Of a stretch of 38,111 bases of DNA, positions 1 to 8,064 are shown in pieces. Position 1 is the stretch's first letter; each line of letters starts with the position of its first letter. The notes beneath the pieces are model-generated. The model did not search any database, was not told the origin of the DNA, and was given only the letters and a program-made list of their open reading frames with translations. The stretch spans positions 1-38,111 of the forward strand of contig CALJLV010000044.1 of the NCBI GenBank assembly GCA_937982505.1, given 5' to 3'. The stretch comes from an uncultured Desulfobacteraceae bacterium (lineage in GTDB: Bacteria; Desulfobacterota; Desulfobacteria; Desulfobacterales; UBA2174). The position numbers and the translations under genes were made by a program.

Positions 1-55
1 GATCCGGCGCCCCCCGAGGTCTACACTCTTTCCCTACACGACGCTCTTCCGATCT
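1..55. other. Illumina P5 adapter sequence (contamination)
   Basis: These 55 bases align without gaps to the Illumina P5/TruSeq universal adapter. Bases 20-55 match exactly. The only differences are at positions 4, 10, 13 and 19, where adapter A is replaced by C, C, C and G. This is library-construction sequence, not genome, so biological sequence starts at about base 56. The adapter identity is recalled knowledge; the match is direct. Confidence 0.97.
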
Positions 56-566
56 ATCGCCCGGCGGCACACGGGTGCCGCGGGTCAAAGACCGCGTCAT
101 TGTCCGGACCGACAATGACGCGGTCCTGTTTTCGCACATCGGCCAGGGTCGCCGCCAACAGAGGGTCGGGGACGCGAAATTCGCTCCCCGCGCGGCCGGT
201 CTGCGCGCAGACGCACCAGGTTCCCGGCCCCGGTGTGCGGCGAACGGCCTGAAACAGGATCTTGCGCGCCTGGAGCAGCCCGGGCAGGGCCTGGCCGGCA
301 GCGATATCCAGCACCACCAGGGGCCCCTTGCGCGAGCGCCGGCGCGGCCGGCCCACCTGGCTGAAACGGGTGGCGGTGAAGATCAGATCCCGCCGCCGGC
401 AATAGCGGGCAACGCCGTCGGCCAGGTGGACCTCGGAGATTCCGGGCGCGATATCCTCGACTTCCACGACGCGATACAATTTGGCCACCCCCCTTCGCTC
501 CCGCCGGATCAGCACCAGATGCCGCCAATCCAGCAGGCCGCCGCAGGCCAGTCCCAGCAGATGCAT
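54..566 (-). CDS. Unknown protein, 3'-truncated at the contig edge
   Basis: I do not recognise this family. The frame opens with ATG at 566, preceded by a good GGAGGGG ribosome binding site, and lies 59 bp after the stop of the M1 aminopeptidase on the same strand. The protein is basic, rich in Arg and Leu, with a hydrophobic, Gly/Leu-rich first 15 residues, a Cys pair (CVC) near residue 118 and no membrane segment or known motif. The stop at 54-56 is built partly from adapter bases, so it is not the natural end. The last ~25 codons also run through a perfect 15-bp inverted repeat (90-125) that may be a library artefact, so residues after about 145 should not be trusted. Confidence 0.6.
   Translation of the reverse strand: MHLLGLACGGLLDWRHLVLIRRERRGVAKLYRVVEVEDIAPGISEVHLADGVARYCRRRDLIFTATRFSQVGRPRRRSRKGPLVVLDIAAGQALPGLLQARKILFQAVRRTPGPGTWCVCAQTGRAGSEFRVPDPLLAATLADVRKQDRVIVGPDNDAVFDPRHPCAAGR
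90..125. repeat. Perfect 15-bp inverted repeat, 6-nt loop
   Basis: Bases 90-104 are the exact reverse complement of 111-125, separated by CGGACC. No T-tract follows on either strand, so it does not look like an intrinsic terminator. It lies 35 bp from the adapter junction and inside an open frame. A fold-back library chimera is as likely as a genomic palindrome. Confidence 0.75.
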
Positions 567-625
567 GGCGCGCCCCTCCGTACTTATCCATCCCGGCCAA
601 GCCCACCGCCCTGGTGAACACGCCG

Positions 626-3106
626 CTAGGGCTTCGACAGCCTTTCATTGACGGCCAGCCGTTCCAGGCCCATCTGGATCACCGAGGCCAGCACCGGCCG
701 CTGTCGGGCGTAGTCCGGAGCGAACCGCCGCACCTCCGCGGGGCTTGCCAGGCCCGAAATGGCCATCACCGCCACCAGGACGCGCTCGTAAAGCAGCGGA
801 TGCATCGCCTCCAGCGCGCTGCGATTGGCCAGGAACCAGGGCCACAAGCGATCCGCCACCGCCGGATTGTGGGCCGCGGCCACCACGGGGATGTAGCGAT
901 TGCGCTCGGGGACCCGGGTCAACACATCTCCGAGGGCCGCGCGGGCCGTGGCCCAATCGCCCCAGGCGCCCATGGCGCTTAAAACGGCCACCCGTTCGTG
1001 CTCGCTGTCGGTCTTTTCCAACCGGTTCCAGAAGGGCGCCAGGGCCTCGGGCCCGGCCAGGCGGGCCGCCGCCTGCAGGCCGCCCTGGATCAGATCCGGG
1101 TGCAGCGCGGCACCGGAGAGCACGCGCGCCACCAGGGGCGCCATCCGGCGTGCCAGGTCGGAGTCGCCACAGACCAGCCCCAGCCCGATCATCTGTTCGC
1201 GCAGGATGGCGGCCGCCAGGGGTTCACCGGATCGAGGCGCCAGCGTGAGCCGCTGGAGGCTGGCGCCGGCCAGTCGCCCCGCCGCCCGCACCACGGCCTG
1301 ACGGCAGGACTCGCCGACCACCAGCAGCGCGTGCCGCAGGTTGGCCGCGATGCCCAGCAGGGGCAGCAGGGCGGTCTCCGCCTCGTAATGATCCAGCCAC
1401 CGCAGGTAGACGTGCAGATCCTCCGCGCCGGCCCGCACCATGGCGAACAGGTCCTCCTGCAATCCCCAGCGATCGGCCGGGCCGAGACGCCCCGAGGCGA
1501 CCAGGGGCCCCAGACGCGCCAGATCCTCCGGGTCGCGGTACCGCACCCGGTAAAAGCCGCGGTGGCCGTCGTTGAGCTTGAAGGCCGAGGTCTGCGCCGG
1601 CAGCCGCAGCCTGGCTTCGGGGGTTTCGAAGACCAGTTCCAGGCGTTCCTGGCCTCCGGCGCGGTCAAAGGCGCGCACCGTCAGGGGTATGGGCCAGCAC
1701 TGATCGCTCTCCAGGGGCAAAAAGGCGAACCGGCGCTGGGCCAGGACCAGTTCGTCGCCCTGGCGCTGCACCGTGATCACGGGGTGTCCCGGCTGCGAAA
1801 CCCATTGGCGCACCATGTCCAGGACCGGCCGGGTGCTGGCGGCCTCGAAGGCTTCCCAGAGGTGGTGGCTGGCCGCGCAGTCGTAGGCGTGCCGGTTCAG
1901 ATAACGGCGCATGCCCCGGCGAAAGCTTTCCGGGCCGATGTAGTCCTCGATCTGGCGCAGGAGACTGCCCCCCTTGCTGTAGATGATGGGGGCCGTGGCG
2001 CTGTTGATCACCACGTGCTCGCCGCCGGGGATCTCGATGGCCGGGGTGCCGGGCAGGGCGTCGCGCTCCAGGGCCGGGGCGCTCTGGCCATGGACGAACT
2101 GCCCCCAGGCCTCCCAGTCGGGCCGCAAATCGGCGAGGATCCGATAGGCGCCATAGGTGGCGAAACTTTCGTTGAGCCACAGGTATTGCCAGTCCACCGG
2201 AGTGACCAGGTTGCCGAACCACTGGTGGACGATTTCGTGGGCCACGACCTCGGCGATGCGCACCTCGGCCTGTCGCGAAGTGGTGCGCGGGTCGTGGAGA
2301 AGCAGATTTTCGCGGAAGGTGATGGCGCCCCAGTTTTCCATGGCCCCGAAGGCAAAATCGGGCACCGCGATGAGATCGAGCTTGGTCAGGGGATAAGAAA
2401 TCCCGAAATAGGCCTCGCAGTGGGCCAGGGCCTGGCGCCCGAGAGTCAGTCCGAAACGCCCGCGCTCGCGATGGCCGGGCAAGGTGGCGATGCGCACCCG
2501 CGGATCGGTCTCGTCGCCGGTCAGGTGGAAGGGGCCCAGCCCGAAAAAGACCAGATAGGTGGACATGCGCGGGGTCGGGCCGAACACCACCCGGCGGCGG
2601 CCGTCGGCCATCACGGTCTCTTCGATGGGCCTTTCGTTGGCGATGGCCGTCAATTCAGGAGGAATCACCAGGGTCAGGTCGAACACCGCCTTGGCGTCGG
2701 GCCGGTCCAGGCAGGGAAAGGCACGGCGCGCATCGCTCTCCTGGAACTGGGTCACCGCCGCGAACCCGCTGCGGGCCGCGCCGCTGTAGCGGCTGCGGTA
2801 AAACCCCACCATCCGGTCGGTGATCCGTCCCCGGTAGGTGATCTGGAGGGTCAGGGACCCGCTGGCCGGGCGGGGAAGCCGCACGCTGAGGGTCTCAGCG
2901 GCGGGATCCAGGCTGAAGGCGCAGTCCTGGCGCGTTTCGCCGTCGACCAGCAGGCAGCGCCAAACGGCCAGATCCAGGGCATGCAGCCGGAGGGTGTCCA
3001 CCGCTTGTTCGGCCTGCCAATGAATCTGCACCTGGCCGTCGAATTCGAAATCCTCCAGGTCGGGCGTGATGGTCAGCCGGTAACGGCAGGGCGTGGGGGC
3101 GGTCAT
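626..3106 (-). CDS. M1 family zinc aminopeptidase
   Basis: Removes N-terminal amino acids from peptides, probably in the cytoplasm since no signal peptide is visible. The 826-residue protein has the M1 exopeptidase signature GAMEN at about residues 254-258 and the zinc site HEIVH at 290-294, with the third ligand Glu in NESFA at 313. That is the standard HEXXH-x18-E spacing. The N-terminal beta-sandwich domain and a long helical C-terminal (ERAP1_C-like) domain fill the rest, giving the full length expected of the puromycin-sensitive/tricorn-factor type rather than E. coli PepN. ATG at 3106 follows a GAGGTGACCG ribosome binding site. It shares its strand with the truncated gene after it and is divergent from the gene at 3333. 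Substrate preference cannot be read from sequence. Confidence 0.95.
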   Translation of the reverse strand: MTAPTPCRYRLTITPDLEDFEFDGQVQIHWQAEQAVDTLRLHALDLAVWRCLLVDGETRQDCAFSLDPAAETLSVRLPRPASGSLTLQITYRGRITDRMVGFYRSRYSGAARSGFAAVTQFQESDARRAFPCLDRPDAKAVFDLTLVIPPELTAIANERPIEETVMADGRRRVVFGPTPRMSTYLVFFGLGPFHLTGDETDPRVRIATLPGHRERGRFGLTLGRQALAHCEAYFGISYPLTKLDLIAVPDFAFGAMENWGAITFRENLLLHDPRTTSRQAEVRIAEVVAHEIVHQWFGNLVTPVDWQYLWLNESFATYGAYRILADLRPDWEAWGQFVHGQSAPALERDALPGTPAIEIPGGEHVVINSATAPIIYSKGGSLLRQIEDYIGPESFRRGMRRYLNRHAYDCAASHHLWEAFEAASTRPVLDMVRQWVSQPGHPVITVQRQGDELVLAQRRFAFLPLESDQCWPIPLTVRAFDRAGGQERLELVFETPEARLRLPAQTSAFKLNDGHRGFYRVRYRDPEDLARLGPLVASGRLGPADRWGLQEDLFAMVRAGAEDLHVYLRWLDHYEAETALLPLLGIAANLRHALLVVGESCRQAVVRAAGRLAGASLQRLTLAPRSGEPLAAAILREQMIGLGLVCGDSDLARRMAPLVARVLSGAALHPDLIQGGLQAAARLAGPEALAPFWNRLEKTDSEHERVAVLSAMGAWGDWATARAALGDVLTRVPERNRYIPVVAAAHNPAVADRLWPWFLANRSALEAMHPLLYERVLVAVMAISGLASPAEVRRFAPDYARQRPVLASVIQMGLERLAVNERLSKP

Positions 3107-3292
3107 CGGTCACCTCGAAGGGTCGCGCTTTTGCCCATGCCGGAGGCACGAACGGCGCTGCCCGGGGCATGGGGGATGGCGGTCTTCCGCAGGGGCTTGC
3201 GGCTCCGGGGCCCACCGGGGGGCAGGGCTTGGTCCTGCGGGGGCTTCCGCCGGGAATTGCCCGCCGGTCAGGATAGTCCGGGACGCCGGACC

Positions 3293-3320
3293 GTGTCAAC
3301 GCGCCTTTTCCATTTGTAAT
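3293..3320 (+). promoter_or_regulatory. Candidate sigma70 promoter for the 3333-6863 gene run
   Basis: A GTGTCA box at 3293-3298 (4/6 to the -35 consensus) and TGTAAT at 3315-3320 (5/6 to the -10 consensus) are 16 bp apart, just before the small membrane protein gene. They lie in the 226-bp divergent spacer after the aminopeptidase start. Not tested experimentally. Confidence 0.4.
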
Positions 3321-3332
3321 CGGCGGGGGTTG

Positions 3333-3623
3333 ATGCTAATTTCGGCACCCATGAAAAATCGCCGCGCCCAGCTTTCCCCCACCCTCTTGGGGGGGCTTTT
3401 TTTCGGCATCGCGCTGGCCGGCGTCCTGTTTCTGGATTGGGGCGAGCTGCGCCTGGCCTTTCTGCTGCTGGTCTACTGCCTGCTGATCATCGGTTCGCGC
3501 CTGGACCAGATCGCCGACCTCCTGGAACGCATCGACCGCCGGATGGCCGCCGCCGGATCGCCGGGCCCCGACAAGACATGCGGCGCCCATGGGACAGTCC
3601 CCGAGCAGGAGCCGCCGCCATGA
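3333..3623 (+). CDS. Small two-helix membrane protein, unknown function
   Basis: Encodes about 96 residues from ATG 3333, or 90 from ATG 3351. The first is preferred because a G-rich stretch lies just upstream of it, while 3351 has no ribosome binding site. Two hydrophobic segments, near residues 18-35 and 38-54, are joined by a short DWGELR turn, followed by an amphipathic stretch (DQIADLLERIDRRM) and a Pro/Gly-rich tail. No family is recognised. Its stop overlaps the next start as ATGA at 3620-3623, which suggests translational coupling to the PHP hydrolase. It is the first gene of the run. Confidence 0.65.
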   Translation: MLISAPMKNRRAQLSPTLLGGLFFGIALAGVLFLDWGELRLAFLLLVYCLLIIGSRLDQIADLLERIDRRMAAAGSPGPDKTCGAHGTVPEQEPPP

Positions 3624-4537
3624 GCACCGGTTGCGGATCCGCGGCCCATGGCGGACCGGTATCGGTCCACGGCGGCCACAGCGGCCAGTTCTGCAGCCAT
3701 GCCCGCGACAGTCTGGCCCGGGTGGTGGCGGCCTACGCCGCCAAGCGCTTCGCATGGGTCGGGCTCACCGAACACATGCCGCCGCCCGACGACCGTTTCC
3801 TCTATCCCGAGGAGCGGCGGGCCGGCCTGAACGCCGCCGCCATTTCCCAGCGCTTTGCGGCCTACATGGCCGAGGCCCGGCGCCTGCAGCAACGCTGGCG
3901 CAAGCATCTGACGATCCTGGTGGGCTTCGAGGCCGAGGCCTGCCGTGGGGCCCTGGCCCTGGCACAGCAGCTGCGGGCGCGCTTTTCCCCCGACTACATC
4001 GTCGGTTCGGTCCACCACGTGGCCGACATCCCCTTCGATTCCTCCCCCCGGCATTATGCCCAGGCCGCTGCCTGCTGCGGCGGCCTCGATCCGCTTTACG
4101 AGCGTTACTTCGATCTGCAGTGGGAGATGCTGGCCCTCCTGCGGCCCCAGGTGGTGGGTCATTTCGATCTGATCCGCCTTTTCGATCCCGACTATCCCCG
4201 GCGCCTGGCCCGGCCGACCATCATGCGGCGCATCGTACGCAACCTCGAAACGGTCCGCCGCATCGGTGCGCTGCTGGATTTCAACGTCGCCGCCCTGGAC
4301 AAGGGGGCCCGGGAACCCTACGTCAGCGCCCCCATCCGCCACCTGGCCCGGGAAATGGACATCGCCCTGGTCCCGGGAGACGACAGCCACGGCGCGGATA
4401 TGGTGGGCCGCCATTTTCAGAAGGCCCAAGCCCTGCTGGCCGCGGAAGGGTTCCGCACCGATTGGCCCGTACCGGGAAATTCCGAACCCCGCCCCCAAGC
4501 CCTGCGCCCCCCGCGACGACCTTCTATCCATGCCTGA
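3620..4537 (+). CDS. PHP-domain histidinol-phosphatase-like hydrolase
   Basis: A 305-residue PHP-fold phosphoesterase. Family knowledge suggests it dephosphorylates L-histidinol phosphate in histidine synthesis (HisJ/HisK type), but PHP proteins have other substrates too. The N-terminus carries HGGHSGQFCSHA (from His17), close to the HSGQFC-HA signature of the HIS2/HisK family. Further metal-ligand-type motifs follow in order: LTEHMP, FEAEA, GSVHHV, GHFDLIR and DDSHG near residue 255. The start overlaps the preceding stop by 4 bp, and its stop overlaps the DUF2062 start by 8 bp. No other histidine gene is nearby, so the pathway assignment is inference. Confidence 0.85.
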   Translation: MSTGCGSAAHGGPVSVHGGHSGQFCSHARDSLARVVAAYAAKRFAWVGLTEHMPPPDDRFLYPEERRAGLNAAAISQRFAAYMAEARRLQQRWRKHLTILVGFEAEACRGALALAQQLRARFSPDYIVGSVHHVADIPFDSSPRHYAQAAACCGGLDPLYERYFDLQWEMLALLRPQVVGHFDLIRLFDPDYPRRLARPTIMRRIVRNLETVRRIGALLDFNVAALDKGAREPYVSAPIRHLAREMDIALVPGDDSHGADMVGRHFQKAQALLAAEGFRTDWPVPGNSEPRPQALRPPRRPSIHA

Positions 4538-5138
4538 ACCCATCGCGCCCCGGCCATCCGCCTGCCCCCCACCCACCCGCCCCCAAGGATCGGAAAAGAT
4601 TCGCGGCGGAGGGCTGGCGAACACCCTCAAGGGCGTCTACGCCCGCTTCGTCAAACTGCGAGGCTGCCCCCGGGAAATCGCCAAGGGATTTGCCCTGGGG
4701 ATCTTCATCGGCATGAGTCCCTCCATGGGAATCCAGATGCTCATCGCCGTGCCCCTGGCGGCCCTCTTCAAATGGAACAAGCTGGCCGCCGCCGCCGGGG
4801 TCTGGATCAGCAATCCCATCACGGCGCCCCTGATCTACGGATCGACCTATCTGACGGGCGCCAAGATATTGGGGCTGGCGGGCCGGCCGCCGGTTCTGGC
4901 GGCCCCAGAGGGGGCCACCTGGCTGAAAATGATCGCCAAGGCGCCCCACATTTTCTGGGCCATGACCATCGGCGGGGTGGTCCTGGGGCTGCCCCTGGCC
5001 GTGGCCGCCTATTATCTGGCCCTGGCGGCCATCACCAACTACCGCTCCACGCTTCAACGGAAGATCGCCGCCGGCAGGGAGAAACTGGCCGCCCGAAGCT
5101 CCCGGCGCAAGACAAAGAAAAGCCGGCGGCGGCGCTGA
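4530..5138 (+). CDS. DUF2062 membrane protein
   Basis: A 202-residue protein with the DUF2062 core, including the family-typical stretch G-F-A-L-G-I-F-I-G-M-S-P near residue 55 and the ISNPITAPLIY motif near residue 90. Three to four hydrophobic segments are visible (about 54-78, 84-104, 145-170), flanked by a Pro-rich N-terminus and a strongly basic Arg/Lys C-terminus that should face the cytoplasm. The biochemical role of DUF2062 proteins is not established. The ATG at 4530 lies inside the end of the PHP gene, indicating coupled translation. Confidence 0.88.
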   Translation: MPEPIAPRPSACPPPTRPQGSEKIRGGGLANTLKGVYARFVKLRGCPREIAKGFALGIFIGMSPSMGIQMLIAVPLAALFKWNKLAAAAGVWISNPITAPLIYGSTYLTGAKILGLAGRPPVLAAPEGATWLKMIAKAPHIFWAMTIGGVVLGLPLAVAAYYLALAAITNYRSTLQRKIAAGREKLAARSSRRKTKKSRRRR

Positions 5139-5225
5139 CCGTTTGCACGGGGTTCGCCCAGGCCTTTCCCGCCGGGCCGCCGAAAGCAAGCGCCCCGCGG
5201 CAAACGCAAAGAGGCCAAGAGAACC

Positions 5226-6863
5226 TTGGACATCCTGCTGGTGCAACCGCCGATCCGGGATTTCTACCTCACCGCCAAACGCACCTTTCCCGCCGGTCTG
5301 GCCAGTATCGCCGCGTGCCTGCGCCAGGCCGGCTTCACGGTGGGGATCGTCGACGCCCTGGCCGCCCATCGGCGCCGCCCCAAGCCGCTGCCGGCGGCGC
5401 TGCAGGATCTGGAGCCCCTGTATGGCCCCCCGGACCACTCGCCCTTCGCCCTCTTTTCCGGCTGGGCCCACCACGGACTCGGATTCGACACCGTCGCCCG
5501 GCGGGTCGCGGCGGCGGCTCCCCGGCTGGTGGGGGTCTCGGCCCTGTTCACGGCCTACGCCGACGAGGCCCGGGCCACCGCCGAGGCCATCCGCCGCCTT
5601 CTTCCGGCGGTGCCCATCGTGGTGGGCGGCCATCATGCCACGGCGCTGCCCCTGGAAGTGCTGGCCTGGCCGCCGGTGGACATCGTCATCCGCGGAGATG
5701 GCGAACAGGCCATGGTGGCCCTGGCCAGGGCCCTCTTCGAAGGCCGGGATCCGTCTGGTGAACCCGGGATTCTGACCCGCCGAAGCCTGCACGGGCCGGC
5801 CCTCCCGGCCCCGGCCCGGGTTCCCGATCTGAATCGACTGCCGCCGCCGGCGCTGGACCTCACCGACCGCCGCGCCTACCGGCGCGCCGGACGCGACGCC
5901 ATCCAGGTGACGGCCAGCCGGGGCTGCCCCTTCGCCTGCAGCTACTGCGCCTTCGGGGCCGCCCAGGCCCCGCCCTACCGGCGCCGTTCGGTCTTTTCGG
6001 TGATGGCGGAAATCGATGCCGCCCGCAGGGCCGGAGAGGTGGGATTCATCGACTTCGAAGACGAGAACCTGACCCTGGATCGAAACTGGTGCCTGAAACT
6101 GCTGGCGGAACTGGGGCGGCGCTTTCCACCGGGGGCGGTGGAACTGCGGGCCATGAACGGGCTGATGCCCACCACCCTCGATCCCGGGCTCATCGAAGCC
6201 ATGCAGGCCGCCGGATTCACCACCCTCAATCTCTCCCTGGGCACCGCCGTCCCCCGGCGGGCGCGCCATTTCCGCCGGCCCGACCTGCGCCGGGCCTTCG
6301 ACCAGTCCCTGGCCGTTGCCCAGCGTCTGGAGATGACGGCGGTGGGCTATATCATCGTGGGGGCCCCGGCCCAGCCGGGGTCTGAAAGCCTCGGCGACCT
6401 GCTCTATCTGGCCACCCGGCCGGTGCTGGCGGCGGTTTCGGTCTTCTACCCGGTCCCCGGCACCCTGGACCATGACCGCTGCCGGGATTTGGGGCTCCTG
6501 CCGGCGGCCAGCGCCGGTATGCGGGCCTCGGCCCTGCCGGTGGCCCATCGTCTGGAAACCTTGACCCTGCTGCGGCTCTCGCGACTGCTCAATTTCGTCA
6601 AGGCCCTCATCGATGCGCAAGAGCCGCTGCCGCCCCCTGCACCCCTGCCGGCCGGAGCCATCGCGGCGGCCGCGGACCGCAGGGATCTGGGCCGCCGCCT
6701 GTTGGCCGCCTTTCGCCACGACGGGATCCTGCGGGGCGCCGATGCCGCCGGCCGCTGGTGGCCCCTTCCGGCCGCGGACGGACTGGCACAGCGCTTCCGG
6801 CGGGCCCTGGGCCGGCTGCCGATTCGCGGCAGCCGCGCCTCAGCGGCGCCTTCGCGGCGATGA
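5226..6863 (+). CDS. B12-binding-domain radical SAM protein
   Basis: A 545-residue enzyme of the cobalamin-binding radical SAM group. Residues 1-150 look like the B12-binding Rossmann fold (start DILLVQPP, later VVGGHHATALP). No DxHxxG base-off motif is visible, as in many members. The radical SAM cluster site is CPFACSYC, with Cys234, Cys238 and Cys241 in the standard CxxxCxxC spacing. The C-terminal ~130 residues are Ala/Pro/Arg-rich and not recognised. The start is a TTG at 5226; it is the first start codon in frame before the conserved strand, and the gap to DUF2062 is 87 bp. The reaction and substrate cannot be inferred. The gene ends 1 bp from the convergent gene at 6865, with no terminator between them. 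Confidence 0.88.
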   Translation: MDILLVQPPIRDFYLTAKRTFPAGLASIAACLRQAGFTVGIVDALAAHRRRPKPLPAALQDLEPLYGPPDHSPFALFSGWAHHGLGFDTVARRVAAAAPRLVGVSALFTAYADEARATAEAIRRLLPAVPIVVGGHHATALPLEVLAWPPVDIVIRGDGEQAMVALARALFEGRDPSGEPGILTRRSLHGPALPAPARVPDLNRLPPPALDLTDRRAYRRAGRDAIQVTASRGCPFACSYCAFGAAQAPPYRRRSVFSVMAEIDAARRAGEVGFIDFEDENLTLDRNWCLKLLAELGRRFPPGAVELRAMNGLMPTTLDPGLIEAMQAAGFTTLNLSLGTAVPRRARHFRRPDLRRAFDQSLAVAQRLEMTAVGYIIVGAPAQPGSESLGDLLYLATRPVLAAVSVFYPVPGTLDHDRCRDLGLLPAASAGMRASALPVAHRLETLTLLRLSRLLNFVKALIDAQEPLPPPAPLPAGAIAAAADRRDLGRRLLAAFRHDGILRGADAAGRWWPLPAADGLAQRFRRALGRLPIRGSRASAAPSRR

Positions 6864-6864
6864 T

Positions 6865-8064
6865 TCAGCCGCGGCCCCGGTGGTCCGGTCCGCGATCCAA
6901 GCCGCTGATTTCCGGCCCGGTGGGTTTACCGAGAAGGGCCTTGAGGTACTGGACCGCCAGGAGCGCCGCCATGCTGTCGCGATTCAGGTGGAGGGCCGGA
7001 CCGTCGGCCACCAGCCGATCCAGCCGCTCCCGGACGGCGGGCGCAAGCCGCGCATCCCCGGTGTCGGCCAGATTCTGGAAGTAGGATCGGGTCCGTTCAG
7101 CCAGCAGCGCATCGCTCAGGCCGTAGATTTGGGCCAGACCGGCCGCCAGGGTGTCCCCATCGGGCAGGTGGGGATGCTCGATGATCCGGCGCAAAGTGTC
7201 CGCGTAGCGCTCGAGCCCCGCCTCGATGTGGCTCCGGCGCACCATGTTGATGGAGGCCCAGCCGGCCTTCAGCCAGCGGAAGATGCCCAAGCGCACCAGG
7301 GGGCGCGCCCCATCGATCTGGGCATAGACGCTCACCGACCCGCCGGCGTACATGTGGCTGCGCACCCAGCCCAGCCCGGGCCGATCGAGCCCCTCTTCCT
7401 CGAAGTAGAGGTAGTTCCAGTCGCCGTCGGCGCCGATCACGGCCCCCCTGCGCCCCACCTCGGAGACATCCTTCTGAATCGAGACGGAAATCAGGAACAG
7501 GCGCCCCTGGTGGCGCAACAGGATCAGGGCGCGCTCCAGGTCGTAGGCAAAGTAGGCCCCGGAGCTGGGATCCGGCGTGTTTTCGACCCGCTCGATTCCG
7601 CGCACCACCACCGGATCGCGAAGCCCTGGCACCAGGGGCCACAGGCGCGGCAGGGGCCGGCCGGGCTGGCCGTCGACTTCGGTCCAGCGGGCGACGCGCA
7701 CCGAAGACGGCATGAGCAGGTGGGACGGAATGTCCGGGCTGTACCCGAAACGCACGATGTCCGCCAAGGATCGGCGGATCTCGAAACGGCCATGAGCGCA
7801 GGCGGCGTCCGACCCGGCTTCGGGGGCCAGCGCCACCGGTGAACCGGCAGCCACGGCATCGAGCAGCGCGCCGATCTCGGCGCTGCGCAGTTGCCGGTCG
7901 CCCCGGGGGCACGAGACCTGGAGCAGATGGTCGAGGCCCCTGCGCAGGCCCTCGGGAAAGGCGGCCAGGGTGGACACCTCGCCGGCCCGCGCGTCCCGGG
8001 ACGCCGGAGGACCGCAGAGCAGTCCGGCGGTCAACAAAAGAACGGAAAGCATCCGAAGGATCAT
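6865..8064 (-). CDS. Exported protein of unknown function
   Basis: I do not recognise this 399-residue protein. It begins with a hydrophobic export signal (LSVLLLTAGLLCGPPAS) with a likely cleavage near residue 27 (DARAG), so it is probably periplasmic. A Cys sits directly after LLTAGLL, so a lipoprotein signal is possible but the lipobox is imperfect. The mature part has many aromatic residues (DWNYLYFEEEG, SVSVYAQIDGA) and a helical C-terminal third. Its ATG overlaps the stop of the metallo-beta-lactamase-fold gene by 4 bp, making it the last gene of the long minus-strand block. The short spacing suggests co-expression but says nothing about function. Confidence 0.75.
   Translation of the reverse strand: MILRMLSVLLLTAGLLCGPPASRDARAGEVSTLAAFPEGLRRGLDHLLQVSCPRGDRQLRSAEIGALLDAVAAGSPVALAPEAGSDAACAHGRFEIRRSLADIVRFGYSPDIPSHLLMPSSVRVARWTEVDGQPGRPLPRLWPLVPGLRDPVVVRGIERVENTPDPSSGAYFAYDLERALILLRHQGRLFLISVSIQKDVSEVGRRGAVIGADGDWNYLYFEEEGLDRPGLGWVRSHMYAGGSVSVYAQIDGARPLVRLGIFRWLKAGWASINMVRRSHIEAGLERYADTLRRIIEHPHLPDGDTLAAGLAQIYGLSDALLAERTRSYFQNLADTGDARLAPAVRERLDRLVADGPALHLNRDSMAALLAVQYLKALLGKPTGPEISGLDRGPDHRGRG

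Noticed and set aside
998..3319. Long open frame on the plus strand opposite the M1 aminopeptidase, and similar long frames opposite infB, pnp and pheT.
   Set aside because: These are antisense shadows of GC-rich genes. They lack ribosome binding sites and known motifs, while the minus-strand genes carry full family signatures.
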